A stretch of 64,000 nt of DNA, taken from contig NZ_MKEQ01000001.1 in NCBI RefSeq assembly GCF_001875655.1, forward strand, positions 1,364,001 through 1,428,000, read 5' to 3'. Numbering within the stretch: the first letter of the stretch is position 1; each line of letters opens with the position of its first letter. This document shows positions 39,619-49,432 of this stretch, piece after piece. A program made the position numbers and the translations under genes. The notes below the pieces were generated by a model. The model worked only from the letters and a program-made list of their open reading frames with translations. It did no database searches and was not told the DNA's origin. The DNA comes from Enterobacter hormaechei ATCC 49162. GTDB lineage: Bacteria; Pseudomonadota; Gammaproteobacteria; Enterobacterales; Enterobacteriaceae.

Positions 39619-40096
39619 GGCTTTCCACCTTAAAATCGCCGGATTTGCCGCCGCTTTTTGCCAGCAAACGCACCGGACCAATCACCATATCTTTCTGCAC
39701 CGCTTTACACATATCGTAGATGGTCAGCGCCGCCACGGAGGCTGCCGTCAACGCCTCCATCTCCACGCCGGTTTTCCCGGTTAAGCGACACAGGGATTCA
39801 ATACGCACGCGGTTATGCTCCGGCTGTGCCTGCAAATTCACCTCTACCTTGCTGAGCATCAGCGGATGGCAGAGCGGGATTAAATCCCAGGTACGTTTGG
39901 CGGCCTGAATTCCGGCGATGCGCGCGGTGGCAAAAACATCACCCTTGTGATGGCTGCCGTCGATGATCATCGCCAGCGTTTCGGGCAGCATGGTGACGAA
40001 CGCTTCCGCGCGCGCCTCGCGCACCGTTTCGGCCTTGGCGGAGACATCCACCATATGCGCTTCGCCAGCGGCGTTAATGTGGGTCAGTTGTGACAT
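39611..40096 (-). CDS. moaC: Cyclic pyranopterin monophosphate synthase MoaC
   Basis: 161-residue enzyme forming cPMP from the MoaA product (3',8-cyclo-GTP). Conserved segments include [34 protein letters not shown] and [20 protein letters not shown], which hold the active-site His, Lys and Asp. It lies three bases after moaB and overlaps moaD. Confidence 0.96.
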   Translation of the reverse strand: MSQLTHINAAGEAHMVDVSAKAETVREARAEAFVTMLPETLAMIIDGSHHKGDVFATARIAGIQAAKRTWDLIPLCHPLMLSKVEVNLQAQPEHNRVRIESLCRLTGKTGVEMEALTAASVAALTIYDMCKAVQKDMVIGPVRLLAKSGGKSGDFKVESHD

Positions 40097-40099
40097 AGC

Positions 40100-40612
40100 T
40101 TATTTCTTTAAATGGGGATGGAAATTACACGGACGGGTACGGGCATCCAGCTGCGGGGCAATAATGTTTTCCCACGCGGTGCGACAGGCTTTGGTCGACC
40201 CCGGCATGGCGAAAATCAGCGTCCTGTTCGCCACCCCCGCGACGGCACGGGACTGAAGCGTAGAGGTGCCAATCTCTTCAAACGAGAGCATGCGGAACAC
40301 TTCGCCGAAGCCTTCCACTTCGCGATCGAACAGCGGGATCAGCGCTTCTGGCGCCTGGTCGCCTGCGGTAAAGCCGGTGCCGCCGGTGATCAGCACCACC
40401 TGGACGTCATCGCTCGCAATCCACTGTGAGACCTGAGCGCGAATGGCGTAACGGTTCTCTTTGACGATCGCTTTATCAACGATCTGGTGTCCGGCTTCGT
40501 GTGCCGCCTCGCGCAGCCAGTGGCCGGAGGTATCATCCTCTTCACCACGACGATCGGAAACGGTAAGAATAGCAATGCGTGTCGGGATAAATTCCGCGCT
40601 TACCTGACTCAT
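40100..40612 (-). CDS. moaB: Molybdopterin adenylyltransferase-like protein MoaB
   Basis: 170-residue MoaB/Mog-fold protein with the TGGTGF motif (VLITGGTGFTAGDQAPEAL) and SDRRGEEDDTSG. Although it is in the moa operon, E. coli MoaB is not essential for Moco synthesis and its role there is unclear (Mog adenylates molybdopterin). It lies 24 bases from moaA. Confidence 0.95.
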   Translation of the reverse strand: MSQVSAEFIPTRIAILTVSDRRGEEDDTSGHWLREAAHEAGHQIVDKAIVKENRYAIRAQVSQWIASDDVQVVLITGGTGFTAGDQAPEALIPLFDREVEGFGEVFRMLSFEEIGTSTLQSRAVAGVANRTLIFAMPGSTKACRTAWENIIAPQLDARTRPCNFHPHLKK

Positions 40613-40636
40613 CTTCTGGTTCCTTCTAAAGCCTGA

Positions 40637-41626
40637 TTACCCGCCGATATAGGACAGGTTCTGAGTAATGCCGGTGTTGCCCTGATGCAGGAAATGGGTC
40701 TGTTTTTTGTGCGTCAGGGCCTCGGAAATGCGGGCTTCAAGCGCGTCCTGTTGGGCGTCATCTTCCAGCAAATCGCGCAGATCGACGCCGCCATCCCCGA
40801 ACAGGCAGAGGTGCAGCATGCCGACGGAGGAGACGCGCAGGCGGTTGCAGCTGGCACAGAAGTCTTTCTCATAGGGCATGATAAGCCCAATCTCACCTTC
40901 ATAATCCGGGTGACAAAAGACCTGTGCCGGGCCATCGCTGCGCTGGCGGATCTGGTGGATCCAGCCGCGTTTCAGCAGCTCGTCGCGCAGCACCATGCCG
41001 GAGATGTGATGCCGACGGAACAGCTCGCTGCCCTCCCCGGTCTCCATCAGCTCAATGAAACGCAGTTGAATGCGCCGCGGTTTGATCCACGCCAGGAAGG
41101 TGTCCAGCTGATGGTGGTTCACATCACGCATCAACACGGTATTGACTTTGACCTTGTCGAAACCGGCGGTGAATGCGGCATCGATGCCGTCCATCACCTG
41201 GCGGAACTTGTCCTGGCCGGTAATGGCGTGGAACTGACGGGCGTCCAGGCTATCGACGCTGACGTTAATCGCCGTCAGCCCCGCATCACGCCAGTTCGCC
41301 ACGTCACGCGCCATGCGGTAACCGTTGGTGGTCACCGCAATCTGGCGGATACGTTCGTTTTCACGCACGGCGGCAATGATGTCAGGGAAATCACGACGCA
41401 GGGAGGGTTCGCCCCCGGTCAGACGCACTTTTTCCGTACCGAGTTCCGAAAACGCGCGCGTAACGCGGCGTACTTCATCCACGGAGAGAAAGCCGTTATT
41501 GGTGACGCTGCCCGGCTTGTAGCCATCGGGCAGGCAGTAGGTGCAACGGAAGTTGCACACGTCGGTAATCGACAGACGTAAGTAGAAAAACTTACGCGCG
41601 AAAGCATCAGTAAGTTGTGAAGCCAT
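40637..41626 (-). CDS. moaA: GTP 3',8-cyclase MoaA
   Basis: Radical SAM enzyme (329 aa) catalysing the first step of molybdenum cofactor synthesis. N-terminal 4Fe-4S Cys24, Cys28 and Cys31 in [11 protein letters not shown]-terminal 4Fe-4S cluster with FCASCNRLR and a later Cys (LHLCLF); C-terminal GG (NLSYIGG) needed for activity. The start at 41626 gives [12 protein letters not shown] as in E. coli. The ORF extends 30 codons further but that part is the riboswitch. It is the first gene of moaABCDE. Confidence 0.97.
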   Translation of the reverse strand: MASQLTDAFARKFFYLRLSITDVCNFRCTYCLPDGYKPGSVTNNGFLSVDEVRRVTRAFSELGTEKVRLTGGEPSLRRDFPDIIAAVRENERIRQIAVTTNGYRMARDVANWRDAGLTAINVSVDSLDARQFHAITGQDKFRQVMDGIDAAFTAGFDKVKVNTVLMRDVNHHQLDTFLAWIKPRRIQLRFIELMETGEGSELFRRHHISGMVLRDELLKRGWIHQIRQRSDGPAQVFCHPDYEGEIGLIMPYEKDFCASCNRLRVSSVGMLHLCLFGDGGVDLRDLLEDDAQQDALEARISEALTHKKQTHFLHQGNTGITQNLSYIGG

Positions 41627-41636
41627 GTACACCTTT

Positions 41637-41735
41637 CCAGATCGGGAGGCACAGTCATTTCTTTCTGTACCCTGGTGGCAAAACCGCCACGGCCAGGGCG
41701 CCATATCTCTCGACACAGGCGCCAGGGCTAGAGTG
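41637..41735 (-). promoter_or_regulatory. Molybdenum cofactor riboswitch in the moaA leader
   Basis: The minus-strand leader keeps the primary pattern of the E. coli moaA Moco RNA motif, with CTAGCC near the 5' end, the paired GGCGCC arms, GGCCGTGG, GCCACCAGGG and AAATGACTGTGCCTCCCG. It ends 10 bases before moaA, so the 3' helix can hide the ribosome-binding site (GGAAAGG). Paired arms are seen; the ligand (Moco) is from the known E. coli family. Confidence 0.9.
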
Positions 41736-41808
41736 TATGTTTTCAGTGTTGAAAACAGGGTTATGGCGATAGTAGCGTGGAAATCGCCACTTCGCCATTA
41801 TCGCTTTT

Positions 41809-41832
41809 CGCTATATAAATTTATATATAGCG
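41809..41832. promoter_or_regulatory. ModE box between moaA and ybhK
   Basis: Perfect inverted repeat CGCTATATA-N6-TATATAGCG, the ModE-molybdate binding pattern, about 75 bp upstream of the riboswitch 5' end. In E. coli ModE-molybdate activates moaA transcription from such a site. Together with the riboswitch this gives positive control by molybdate and negative control by finished cofactor. The rest of the 347 bp moaA-ybhK gap is AT-rich promoter DNA. Confidence 0.85.
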
Positions 41833-41973
41833 GCGTTATCGTGCATTTTCACTAAAGAATACGCATAAACAGCGCTTTCGCATTGATATACGTCATTATG
41901 GAAGGTAAGAGGCATCGTCTTTTAGGAGTAGTTGCGTTACTGTGACGCAAGCTAAACAGGATAAGGAATAGGT

Positions 41974-42882
41974 ATGCGCAATCGCACTTTTGCGGATCTG
42001 GACCGCGTGGTCGCTCTTGGCGGAGGACACGGTCTGGGACGGGTTATGTCGTCGTTATCGTCACTCGGCTCACGCCTGACGGGCATCGTGACAACAACGG
42101 ACAACGGCGGCTCAACCGGGCGGATCCGACGTGCTGAAGGCGGGATCGCCTGGGGTGACATGCGCAACTGTCTCAACCAGCTCATCACGGAGCCAAGCGT
42201 GGCTTCTGCGATGTTTGAGTATCGTTTTGGCGGGAATGGCGAACTTTCAGGCCATAACCTCGGAAATCTGATGTTAAAGGCGCTGGATCACCTGAGCGTG
42301 CGCCCTCTGGAAGCGATAAATTTAATTCGTAACCTGCTGAAGGTGGATGCGTTGCTGATCCCGATGTCCGAACAGCCGGTGGATTTAATGGCGATCGATG
42401 CTGAAGATCACGAAGTCTACGGCGAAGTTAACATCGACCAGCTTCTGCTGCCGCCAAAAGAGCTGATGACCTATCCCAGCGTACCCGCTACGCGTGAGGC
42501 GGTAGAGGCGATTGGCGAGGCCGATCTGATCCTGATTGGGCCGGGGAGTTTTTATACCAGCCTGATGCCGATCCTGCTGGTGAAAGAGCTGGCGCAGGCG
42601 CTACGCAGAACGCCCGCGCCCATGGTCTATATCGGTAATTTAGGCCGCGAACTCAGTCCGGCGGCGGCAAGCCTGTCGCTGGCGGATAAGCTGGACCTGA
42701 TGGAACAGTACGTTGGTAAGAAAATTATCGATGGTGTCGTGGTCGGGCCGAAAGTGGATGTGTCGGGGATTGGCGATCGCGTGGTGGTACAGGAGCCGCT
42801 GGAAGCCAGCGATATAAAATATCGCCACGATCGCCACCTGCTGCGCGAGGCGCTGGAAAAGGCGATTCAGGCGTTGGGTTAG
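41974..42882 (+). CDS. ybhK: YvcK/CofD-like family protein YbhK
   Basis: 302-residue protein of the YvcK (gluconeogenesis factor)/CofD-like family. The Gly-rich nucleotide-sugar-binding start is [17 protein letters not shown], followed by [15 protein letters not shown] and [17 protein letters not shown]. In Bacillus and mycobacteria YvcK binds UDP-GlcNAc and affects growth on gluconeogenic substrates and cell wall; the enteric role is little studied. AGGATAAGGAATAGGT precedes the ATG. The repeat element copy B follows. Confidence 0.92.
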   Translation: MRNRTFADLDRVVALGGGHGLGRVMSSLSSLGSRLTGIVTTTDNGGSTGRIRRAEGGIAWGDMRNCLNQLITEPSVASAMFEYRFGGNGELSGHNLGNLMLKALDHLSVRPLEAINLIRNLLKVDALLIPMSEQPVDLMAIDAEDHEVYGEVNIDQLLLPPKELMTYPSVPATREAVEAIGEADLILIGPGSFYTSLMPILLVKELAQALRRTPAPMVYIGNLGRELSPAAASLSLADKLDLMEQYVGKKIIDGVVVGPKVDVSGIGDRVVVQEPLEASDIKYRHDRHLLREALEKAIQALG

Positions 42883-42969
42883 GTTCGCTCTGTGCGGCCT
42901 GATGCCCTCACCCCAGCCCTCTCCCACGGGGCTGAGGAATCCCCACAAATTAATGCGAGCAGTGAACCA

Positions 42970-43390
42970 TCCCCTCGCCCCTTTGGGGAGAGGGTTAGGG
43001 TGAGGGGCACATACGGCGGTAGTGGTCATTCCGTTCACGTTATGTTCCTTGCTACTCTGTAAGCATATGACCGGTGAACGTGCCAGGGCGGCTCAATCGC
43101 CACCGCCCTGGCGACCCGGGCTACCGGCGGTAAATCGCCGCTTCGCGGTGCCCTCAGCTTATTCCTTCAGGCTATCGGGTCGGGCATGAGCCTGCATCCA
43201 TGCAGGCCACGCCCTCTCGGCGCATCCCTGCGCCTCGCCCCGGCCTTACGGAAACGCTTCGGCGATTTACAGCCGGACCAGGACGTCGCTGCAAGCCATC
43301 GTTCATTCTGAAAGTCGCTTTATTGCTTCAGCTTAAAAATTACTGGGGATCCCTCAGCCCACGGGGAGAGGGGGAATACACGCCGCTTTA
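42970..43390. repeat. ~400 bp dispersed non-coding repeat element, copy B (inverted)
   Basis: Fills the convergent ybhK-uvrB gap. Its reverse complement aligns with 8030-8440, including the GCAATAA, GGTCCGGCTGTAAATCGC and CACCGCGAAGCGGCGATTTA blocks and the hairpin at 43082-43091/43103-43112. An extra CCCTCACCCCAGCCCTCTCC unit lies just outside at 42905. The central ~45 bases have diverged from copy A but again contain a hairpin (GCCTGCAT-GG-ATGCAGGC). No credible coding frame is present. Confidence 0.85.
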
Positions 43391-43391
43391 C

Positions 43392-45407
43392 CTACGATGC
43401 CGCAATAAACAGATCCCGCAGCTGATGCAGCTGATCGCGGATTTGCGCGGCCTCTTCGAACTCCAGATTCTGCGCATGCTGCATCATCTGCCCTTCCAGC
43501 TCGTGGATCTTCTGCTGCAACGCTTTCGGCGTCAGCGCGACGGTATCCTCTTCCACCACTGAACGGGCCTTGCCGCGGCCTTTCGCTTTGGTCTTCGCAA
43601 TGTTCTGACCCAGCGCCAGGATATCCACCACCTTTTTGTTCAGCCCTTGCGGCGTGATGCCGTGCTCTTCGTTGTAGCGCTGCTGCTTCTCGCGACGACG
43701 TTCCGTTTCGCCAATCGCTTTGGCCATTGACGGGGTGATTTTATCCCCGTACAGAATCGCCTTGCCGTTGACGTTACGTGCGGCGCGGCCAATGGTCTGG
43801 ATCAGCGAGCGCTCGGAACGCAGGAAGCCCTCTTTGTCCGCGTCCAGAATCGCCACCAGCGACACCTCCGGCATATCCAGACCTTCTCGCAGAAGGTTGA
43901 TACCCACCAGCACGTCGAACTCGCCCAGACGCAGATCGCGGATAATCTCCATGCGCTCCACGGTATCGATATCCGAGTGCAGATACCGCACCTTCTCGCC
44001 GTGTTCTTCCAGATACTCGGTTAAATCTTCCGCCATACGTTTGGTGAGCGTGGTGACCAGCACGCGTTCGTTGATGGCGGAACGGGCACGTATTTCCGAG
44101 AGCAGATCGTCCACCTGCGTCGCCACCGGACGCACCTCGATAATCGGATCCAGCAGCCCGGTTGGACGCACCACCTGGTCCACCACGTCATCACCGGATT
44201 TTTCCAGCTCGTAGTTGCCCGGCGTCGCCGAGACGTAGATAGTCTGCGGCGCGAGCGCCTCAAATTCTTCAAACTTCATCGGACGGTTGTCCAGCGCTGA
44301 AGGCAGTCGGAACCCGTATTCCACCAGCGTCTCTTTACGCGCGCGGTCACCGCGGTACATCCCGCCGATCTGGGGGATCGTAACGTGGGATTCGTCGATC
44401 ACCAGCAGGCCGTCCGCCGGAAGGTAGTCAAACAGCGTCGGCGGCGCTTCGCCCGGCCCGCGCCCGGAGAGGTAGCGCGAGTAGTTTTCGATGCCGGAGC
44501 AGTAGCCCAGCTCGTTCATCATCTCCAGATCGAACTGGGTGCGCTGGCTCAGGCGTTGCTCTTCCAGCAGCTTATTGTTCGCCAGCAGCACCTTGCGGCG
44601 GTCCGCCAGCTCGATTTTGATCTCTTCCATCGCCTGCACGATACGCTCGCGCGGCGTTACGTAGTGCGTTTTCGGGTAGATGGTGAAGCGCTGGATGACA
44701 GACTCAACGTGACCGGTCAACGGATCGAACAGCGACAGGCGTTCAACCTCTTCGTCGAACAGCTCCACGCGCAGCGCCATGTCGTCCGATTCCGCCGGGA
44801 AGATATCAATCACCTCGCCGCGCACGCGGAAGGTGCCGCGCTGGAACGCCTGATCGTTACGGGTGTACTGCAACTCCGCCAGGCGACGCAAAATCGCACG
44901 CTGATCGATGATCATCCCCTGCGTCAGGTGCAGCATCATCTTGAGATAGAGATCCGGATCGCCCAGGCCGTAGATCGCCGACACCGAGGCCACCACCACC
45001 ACATCGCGACGCTCAAGCAGCGCCTTGGTCGCCGACAAACGCATCTGCTCGATGTGTTCGTTCACCGAGGCATCTTTCTCGATAAACGTGTCAGAGCTGG
45101 GGACGTAGGCTTCCGGCTGGTAGTAGTCGTAGTAGGAGACGAAATATTCCACCGCGTTTTCCGGGAAGAACTCTTTCATTTCGCCATACAGCTGCGCCGC
45201 CAGCGTTTTGTTTGGCGCGAGAACCATGGTCGGACGCTGGAGATCGGCAATGACGTTGGCGATGGTGAAGGTTTTGCCCGAACCGGTTACCCCCAGCAGG
45301 GTCTGGTGCGCCAGCCCGTCTTCCAGCCCCTCTTCCAGGCGACGAATAGCCTCGGGCTGATCCCCGGAAGGACGGAAAGCAGAATTCAATTTGAACGGTT
45401 TACTCAT
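43392..45407 (-). CDS. uvrB: UvrABC excinuclease subunit B
   Basis: DNA-damage recognition helicase-like subunit of nucleotide excision repair (671 aa; E. coli 673). Walker A GVTGSGKT at residues 39-46; the beta-hairpin that wedges into DNA ([15 protein letters not shown], about 92-106); helicase motif DESH ([12 protein letters not shown]); motif [12 protein letters not shown]-terminal UVR domain ([20 protein letters not shown]) for UvrC contact. An SOS box lies ~75 bp upstream. The stop is at the edge of the repeat element. Confidence 0.97.
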   Translation of the reverse strand: MSKPFKLNSAFRPSGDQPEAIRRLEEGLEDGLAHQTLLGVTGSGKTFTIANVIADLQRPTMVLAPNKTLAAQLYGEMKEFFPENAVEYFVSYYDYYQPEAYVPSSDTFIEKDASVNEHIEQMRLSATKALLERRDVVVVASVSAIYGLGDPDLYLKMMLHLTQGMIIDQRAILRRLAELQYTRNDQAFQRGTFRVRGEVIDIFPAESDDMALRVELFDEEVERLSLFDPLTGHVESVIQRFTIYPKTHYVTPRERIVQAMEEIKIELADRRKVLLANNKLLEEQRLSQRTQFDLEMMNELGYCSGIENYSRYLSGRGPGEAPPTLFDYLPADGLLVIDESHVTIPQIGGMYRGDRARKETLVEYGFRLPSALDNRPMKFEEFEALAPQTIYVSATPGNYELEKSGDDVVDQVVRPTGLLDPIIEVRPVATQVDDLLSEIRARSAINERVLVTTLTKRMAEDLTEYLEEHGEKVRYLHSDIDTVERMEIIRDLRLGEFDVLVGINLLREGLDMPEVSLVAILDADKEGFLRSERSLIQTIGRAARNVNGKAILYGDKITPSMAKAIGETERRREKQQRYNEEHGITPQGLNKKVVDILALGQNIAKTKAKGRGKARSVVEEDTVALTPKALQQKIHELEGQMMQHAQNLEFEEAAQIRDQLHQLRDLFIAAS

Positions 45408-45482
45408 GGGCGACGACCTGATGACAGAATAAGCGGCAGGTGAGTAATTTTACTCGTTGTGGCCAGGATTGCCAGTAAAAAA

Positions 45483-45502
45483 CACTGGATGAAAAACCAG
45501 TA
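45483..45502 (-). promoter_or_regulatory. LexA box of uvrB
   Basis: Minus-strand TACTGGTTTTTCATCCAGTG, with CTG-N10-CAG, 76 bp upstream of uvrB. It resembles the E. coli uvrB box and predicts SOS induction. Confidence 0.85.
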
Positions 45503-45595
45503 GCGTGTCAGGATATTTAGCGTAGCACAGAGCGGATTAGTGCGTTCGCGAGCCAAATTTCGACTGTGACAAAATAAAACACCAGCCTCAGGGGG

Positions 45596-45827
45596 TTATC
45601 CCCAGAACTATTACTTTTTTAACATTTGTCAAGGGCGGTTATGAAAGTTTTATGGCAACGGGTCTCGCCGGGGTTGAGGGAATTGCTTTTATCTAATTCT
45701 TTAAAAAATAAAGACTATTTCATAAAGCCGCGTTTCGCATCAATTTGGGCGTAAGCCGCGTATTCTCTCGCTTATCGCGTGTTTTCTAACTCTAATGCAC
45801 AAGGTTATCCACAGGAATAGTGGATAA
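45596..45827. promoter_or_regulatory. DnaA-box-like sites upstream of uvrB
   Basis: In the 749 bp gap between uvrB and the ABC gene lie TTATCCACA (45805-45813, a consensus DnaA box), its near-mirror AGTGGATAA (45819-45827), forming an 8 bp inverted repeat with a 7-base spacer, and TTATCCCCA (45596-45604, one mismatch). I recall DnaA binding reported for the E. coli uvrB regulatory region. The remaining DNA (45830-46150) is AT-rich, and I see no gene in it. Confidence 0.55.
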
Positions 45828-46156
45828 CTGCTTCCAGCCCGTACAGCATGCACCCCAGCAAATTCCCGGTTTTTCCCACGAAGCGGCAGTAAAAAATTTT
45901 TATCACGCTTTTTTGCCTGGAAAACGTTCATTTTTTCATAAGCGACTGGCGAGATCTTAATCACAATTTTGTCATTTCCCCTGCACCACGATCCAACATG
46001 CCCGGCACCGGGAGTGTGCAATTCGAACAAACGTTCACCTTTTGATAGTGAGTTATTCCTAAAAAAAGCCTTTTTTTAATCATTATGAAGTTCCTGGCAG
46101 GCGTTTTGCAGATATCAGTCTGTGCATTACCCCCATACATTTTTAAGGAGAGAAAG

Positions 46157-46879
46157 ATGTTGAGTCTGCGTGCTGTAAATCAGTTTTACGGAAGCCAACA
46201 TACGCTATGGAACGTGAATATCGATTTCCCGCAGGGCGTGTGCACGGGCATTATTGGCCTGCCTGGTATGGGTAAATCCACGCTCATGAACTGCATTACC
46301 GGAAAAGTGCCTGTCGAGAGCGGCACCATCATCTGGCATGAGGCTGGCGCGCCGCCGCGTAATTTGCTCAGCCCTGCGTCAGAACGCCTTGCGCCGCCAA
46401 CAATAGGCTATGTCCCGCAGGATCGTCGGATATTCTCCCAGCTGACCGTCGATGAAAATCTGCATATCGCCATGCGGGCGACGGGGGAACCCGACCCGAC
46501 ATCAAAAAATGAGGTGTACGCCCTGTTTCCGGAGCTTTATCCGCTGCGGCAGATCCGTGCCTCTACGCTGTCCCCTGACGACCAGTATCAGCTGGCCCTC
46601 GCCAGCGCGCTGGTTAATCGCCCGCGCGTGTTAATTCTGGATGAACCCATGCATGGCGCAGGGCAAGGTTTCGCCCGCAGGCTGGGGCAACTGCTGGTGC
46701 GGTTAAATCGGGAGCTGGGTATGACGGTGCTGTTAGCGGAGCAACAGCTGTCGTTTATCCGCCGGGTAGCGGATCGTTTCTGCATGCTTTATCGCGGGCG
46801 TAACGTGGCACAGGGCCACGTTAACGAGCTGGATGACGATCTTATTGCGCATTGGATGGCGCGGGACATACGGCGCTGA
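46157..46879 (+). CDS. Solitary ABC ATPase, UrtE/LivF-like, with degenerate signature
   Basis: 240-residue ATP-binding-cassette protein with no permease or binding-protein gene nearby. Walker A GLPGMGKST (34-42) and the Q-loop region IGYVPQDRRIFSQLTVDENL are very like UrtE/LivF (urea and branched-chain amino acid importers). The signature is TLSPDDQYQLALASAL instead of LSGGQ, Walker B LILDEP is intact, the D-loop is altered (MHGAGQ), and the switch is AEQQ rather than a His. It may still bind ATP, but transport activity is doubtful without partners. The ATG at 46157 follows AAGGAG by 6 bases; the ORF extension to 46085 has no such site. E. coli has uvrB next to bioD with no such gene. Its 3' end overlaps bioD by 38 bp. 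Confidence 0.8.
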   Translation: MLSLRAVNQFYGSQHTLWNVNIDFPQGVCTGIIGLPGMGKSTLMNCITGKVPVESGTIIWHEAGAPPRNLLSPASERLAPPTIGYVPQDRRIFSQLTVDENLHIAMRATGEPDPTSKNEVYALFPELYPLRQIRASTLSPDDQYQLALASALVNRPRVLILDEPMHGAGQGFARRLGQLLVRLNRELGMTVLLAEQQLSFIRRVADRFCMLYRGRNVAQGHVNELDDDLIAHWMARDIRR

Positions 46880-47543
46880 GGTCAAGATAGCGCCCGGTTT
46901 GTGCGTGCTCTGCGCCGTCGGCAAGCCACGGGATCTCGCCGAGAAACGGCGCAGGCAGTACCCGCTTCAGCGTCGCCAGATATTCAGCATGACGTTTTCC
47001 CGGCGCCACCACGTCATTGGCAATCCACCCTGCCAGACGCAACCCGGCCTGCTGCACGGCCTGAGCGGTCAGCATGGCGTGGTTGATACAGCCAAGCTTC
47101 ACGCCGACCACCAGAATGACCGGAAGCTGCTCGGCCTGCACCCAGTCAGCAAATGTCTGCTCGTCCGAAAGCGGGGTAAACCAGCCACCGGCCCCCTCCA
47201 CCAGCACCCAGTCGGCCTGGCTTTCCAGGGCGCGTAACCCGGAAGAGAGAACCGAAAAATCAATCGGTCGATCTTCATCGGCGCTGACGATGTGCGGCGA
47301 GGTGGGTTCCGCAAAGGTATAGGGATTTACCGCAGAGTAGGCCAGCGCAAGGCTGCTGTTACGCTGTAGCGTCAGCGCATCAGTATTGCGTAAGCCTTCC
47401 GGCGTCATCTCGCTGCCAGAGGCCACGGGCTTATACCCGGCCGTCGTTTTCCCCAGCAGACGCGCCGCCTGCAACAGCGCGGCGCTGGCAACCGTTTTAC
47501 CGACTTCGGTGTCCGTGCCGGTAACAAAATAACGTTCAGTCAC
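46842..47543 (-). CDS. bioD: Dethiobiotin synthetase BioD
   Basis: ATP-dependent enzyme closing the ureido ring of dethiobiotin, 233 aa. P-loop GTDTEVGKT near the N-terminus, [11 protein letters not shown], and GYKPVASGS for substrate binding. I prefer the GTG at 47543 ([10 protein letters not shown]) because it aligns with the E. coli start; an ATG at 47558 adds five residues and has no ribosome-binding site. Both overlap the bioC end. The C-terminus ([11 protein letters not shown]) is several residues longer than in E. coli and is encoded opposite the end of the ABC ATPase gene. Confidence 0.93.
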   Translation of the reverse strand: MTERYFVTGTDTEVGKTVASAALLQAARLLGKTTAGYKPVASGSEMTPEGLRNTDALTLQRNSSLALAYSAVNPYTFAEPTSPHIVSADEDRPIDFSVLSSGLRALESQADWVLVEGAGGWFTPLSDEQTFADWVQAEQLPVILVVGVKLGCINHAMLTAQAVQQAGLRLAGWIANDVVAPGKRHAEYLATLKRVLPAPFLGEIPWLADGAEHAQTGRYLDLSAVCPAPSNAQ

Positions 47544-48291
47544 GTTCAATAATCCCATGAAAAAGGTGATAAGAGAGCGGGAACTGGCCCCGCTCCTGCG
47601 GCCACGCCAGCTCCAGACGCTGGAGTTGTCCGCGGGTAAGGGGCTTCTTCTCCCGCCCGGCGTGCAGGTGCGTAGCGCCTATGCCCTTAAGCGATCGCAT
47701 GGCGCTTAACGCATCGCTAAATTCGAGGGTGACGGTCTGGACCACGCTGCGATAGCGCCAGCCGGTCAGCGCCTGAATGACCTGCTCGTGCGAGAGAAAC
47801 CGGTTGGCATGCGGCTTTGCATCCACCGCTTTCCATGCCTGATTCAGCTCCGGCAAAGAACTTTCCAGCAGCGTGGTAAACGCTAACGTCCCGCCGGGCC
47901 GCGCCACGCGGTATAGCTCGCGTAGCGCCTGCGGCAGGCTGGCACACCACTGCACCGCCAGATGGCTCCAGACAAGGTCAAACTGAGCATCCTCCAGCGG
48001 AATGGCCTCAATATCGGCCACCAGATAATGGTCTGCTGACTGCTGCTGGCGGGCTTCATCCAGCATCTGTGCGGATAAATCCAGCGCCGTAACGTGGCTT
48101 CCGGTTGCGCGCCAGTAGCGGCTATTGCCTCCTGGCCCGCAGCCGGCGTCCAGCACCTGTGGAAACCGTTGGTCGCCGAGCGCGGACAGCAACCCGCGTG
48201 CGCTCAGGCGTTGCAGCTCATCGTGCCGGGAATAGCTTTGCGCTGCCCGGCCAAACGCGGCGGCGACGGCCTGTTTATTGACAGGAGACAT
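47536..48291 (-). CDS. bioC: Malonyl-ACP O-methyltransferase BioC
   Basis: SAM-dependent methyltransferase (251 aa) that masks malonyl-ACP so the fatty-acid machinery can build the pimeloyl chain of biotin. SAM motif [15 protein letters not shown] (about 46-60) and post-motif [11 protein letters not shown]. It overlaps bioF upstream by 17 bp and bioD downstream by about 8 bp in the bioBFCD operon. Confidence 0.95.
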   Translation of the reverse strand: MSPVNKQAVAAAFGRAAQSYSRHDELQRLSARGLLSALGDQRFPQVLDAGCGPGGNSRYWRATGSHVTALDLSAQMLDEARQQQSADHYLVADIEAIPLEDAQFDLVWSHLAVQWCASLPQALRELYRVARPGGTLAFTTLLESSLPELNQAWKAVDAKPHANRFLSHEQVIQALTGWRYRSVVQTVTLEFSDALSAMRSLKGIGATHLHAGREKKPLTRGQLQRLELAWPQERGQFPLSYHLFHGIIERD

Positions 48292-49432
48292 GCAGCGCCT
48301 CCAGAAGCGTATCGATATCCTGCGGCTCGTGCGCTGCCGTGAGCGTCAGACGCAAACGCGCAGTACCTGGCGGCACGGTAGGCGGACGGATCGCCGTGAC
48401 CCACTGCCCCCGTTCTCGTAGCGCCTGTGCCAGCGCCAGCGCCCGGGAGTTTTCACCCACAATCACGGGCTGAATGGCGCTGTGCGAATCGGTGAGCCGG
48501 AAAGAGAGTTCGTTTATCCCCCGGCGAAAACGCTGAATATGTTCAGCCAGACGCGCCCGGCGTTCAGCGCCGTCTTCGCTGCGGATCACCGTAAGCGACG
48601 CAGAGAGCGCCACGGCCTGCGCCGGGGGCATGCTGGTGCTGTAAATCAGGTGTCGGGCGAACTGCACCAGGTAATCGGCCACCGGCTCGCTGCACAACAC
48701 CGCGGCACCGCTGACGCCAAAGCCTTTGCCAAAGGTGACCACCAGCAGTTCCGGCCTGACGCGTTGCTGGTACGCGCTTCCACGTCCCTCCTCGCCGGTG
48801 ACGCCAATGCCGTGGGCATCGTCGACCAGTAGCCAGGCGTTCTGCTGTTTCGCGGTCTCGTGCAGCGCGGCAAGGGGTGCGCTGTCGCCGTCCATGCTGA
48901 AGACCCCTTCCGTTACCGCCAGCTGAAGTCCTGAACAGGGTTTACCCAGCATGACATTCAACTGTGCGGCATCGTTATGGGCAAAACGCCGCAGTTGTGC
49001 CGGGCTGAGACTGGCCGCTTCAAGCAGGGAGGAATGGCTCAGGCGGTCCGCGACGATGCGGTCATCTTTGCCCATCAGGGCGGCAATCACCGCCTGATTC
49101 GCGGCAAAACCGGAAATAAACAGCAGCGCACGCGGGTAACCCAGCCAGTCGGCCAGTGCCTCTTCCAGCGCCTGATGCGCCGTGGTGTAACCGCTGACGT
49201 GCCCGGAGCCACCGCTGCCCACGCCGTAGCGATCCGCGCCCTGCTGCCAGGCACGAACGATCTGCGGGTGCTGGCTCAGGCCCAGATAATCGTTGCTGGA
49301 GAAATTACAGAAGCGCTGGCCTTCCCGGGTAAGAAAACGGCCCGCGCCGTTTTCCACTACCCTCCGAACCCGGAAGGCCTCCGCCGCCCGCCGCTCGTCG
49401 AGCGCGGTATTGATACGTGCCTGCCAGGTCAT
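48275..49432 (-). CDS. bioF: 8-amino-7-oxononanoate synthase BioF
   Basis: PLP enzyme (385 aa) condensing pimeloyl-ACP with alanine. Motifs: [33 protein letters not shown] with the PLP-binding Asp, and the PLP-lysine in [14 protein letters not shown]. Its ATG overlaps the bioB stop (ATGA). Length matches E. coli (384). Confidence 0.96.
   Translation of the reverse strand: MTWQARINTALDERRAAEAFRVRRVVENGAGRFLTREGQRFCNFSSNDYLGLSQHPQIVRAWQQGADRYGVGSGGSGHVSGYTTAHQALEEALADWLGYPRALLFISGFAANQAVIAALMGKDDRIVADRLSHSSLLEAASLSPAQLRRFAHNDAAQLNVMLGKPCSGLQLAVTEGVFSMDGDSAPLAALHETAKQQNAWLLVDDAHGIGVTGEEGRGSAYQQRVRPELLVVTFGKGFGVSGAAVLCSEPVADYLVQFARHLIYSTSMPPAQAVALSASLTVIRSEDGAERRARLAEHIQRFRRGINELSFRLTDSHSAIQPVIVGENSRALALAQALRERGQWVTAIRPPTVPPGTARLRLTLTAAHEPQDIDTLLEALHVSCQ

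Noticed and set aside
42640-43038. 132-codon minus-strand ORF over the ybhK end and repeat copy B
   Set aside because: It begins in the repeat (MNGMTTTAVCAP) and continues antisense to ybhK, with no homology that I recognise.
45740-46030. 96-codon minus-strand ORF in the uvrB-ABC gap
   Set aside because: No ribosome-binding site, no recognisable domain, and it covers the DnaA-box pair; composition is that of AT-rich spacer.
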